A DNA stretch of 7,575 nucleotides from Pseudomonadota bacterium (GTDB lineage Bacteria > Pseudomonadota > Gammaproteobacteria > Competibacterales > Competibacteraceae). Every line of letters begins with the position of its first letter. Positions within the stretch are counted from its first letter, which is position 1. Positions 7,574-7,575 of this stretch are shown piece by piece. The notes beneath the pieces were generated by a model. It was not told the DNA's origin. It saw nothing but the letters and a program-made list of their open reading frames with translations, and did no database searches. The position numbers were made by a program, and so were the translations under genes. The stretch is from assembly GCA_018262135.1 (NCBI GenBank), contig JAGTSD010000085.1, positions 1 to 7,575 of the forward strand. The letters run 5' to 3'.

Positions 7574-7575
7574 TT

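Overview
The window is GC-rich proteobacterial DNA. Strong G/C at third codon positions, the gene families and the dense same-strand packing suggest a gammaproteobacterium with a large signalling repertoire. I would guess something near Competibacteraceae or a similar environmental lineage, but no rRNA or marker gene confirms this. All recognisable genes are on the + strand.

Positions 1-1951 hold a DUF4178-type membrane protein with two zinc ribbons. Its first ATG base lies just outside the window. The gene is broken at 473-494 by a perfect 11-bp tandem duplication; removing one copy restores one continuous frame of about 646 codons with a conserved-looking sequence across the join. Positions 1979-2119 hold a 46-residue single-pass membrane protein that probably belongs with the DUF4178 gene.

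Positions 2128-7292 hold a two-gene signalling unit. The first gene encodes a CheB methylesterase / CheR methyltransferase / multi-PAS fusion of 1128 residues with a heptad coiled coil but no kinase domain. Its stop overlaps the start of the second gene (ATGA, 4 nt). The second gene encodes a 593-residue PAS-histidine kinase with a C-terminal receiver domain. The kinase function often found at the C terminus of CheB-CheR-PAS proteins is here in a separate, translationally coupled gene. The simplest model is that the sensory fusion and the hybrid kinase act on the same signal.

Positions 7289-7575 look like genomic debris at a recombination boundary. A 13-codon start of a further operon gene, resembling a YcgN/UPF0260 N terminus, overlaps the kinase stop and runs into a stop codon. 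It is followed directly by an internal fragment of a GNAT acetyltransferase of the toxin-antitoxin type. An AT-richer stretch (about 7439-7519) has no recognisable gene. The window ends in a compact set of inverted CCGGAA/TTCCGG motifs that looks like a REP/MITE-type dispersed repeat cut by the window edge. I found no CRISPR array, tRNA, rRNA, complete mobile element or clear promoter. The likeliest points of interest are the 11-bp duplication, which could be reversible, and the gene wreckage with a repeat at the 3' end.
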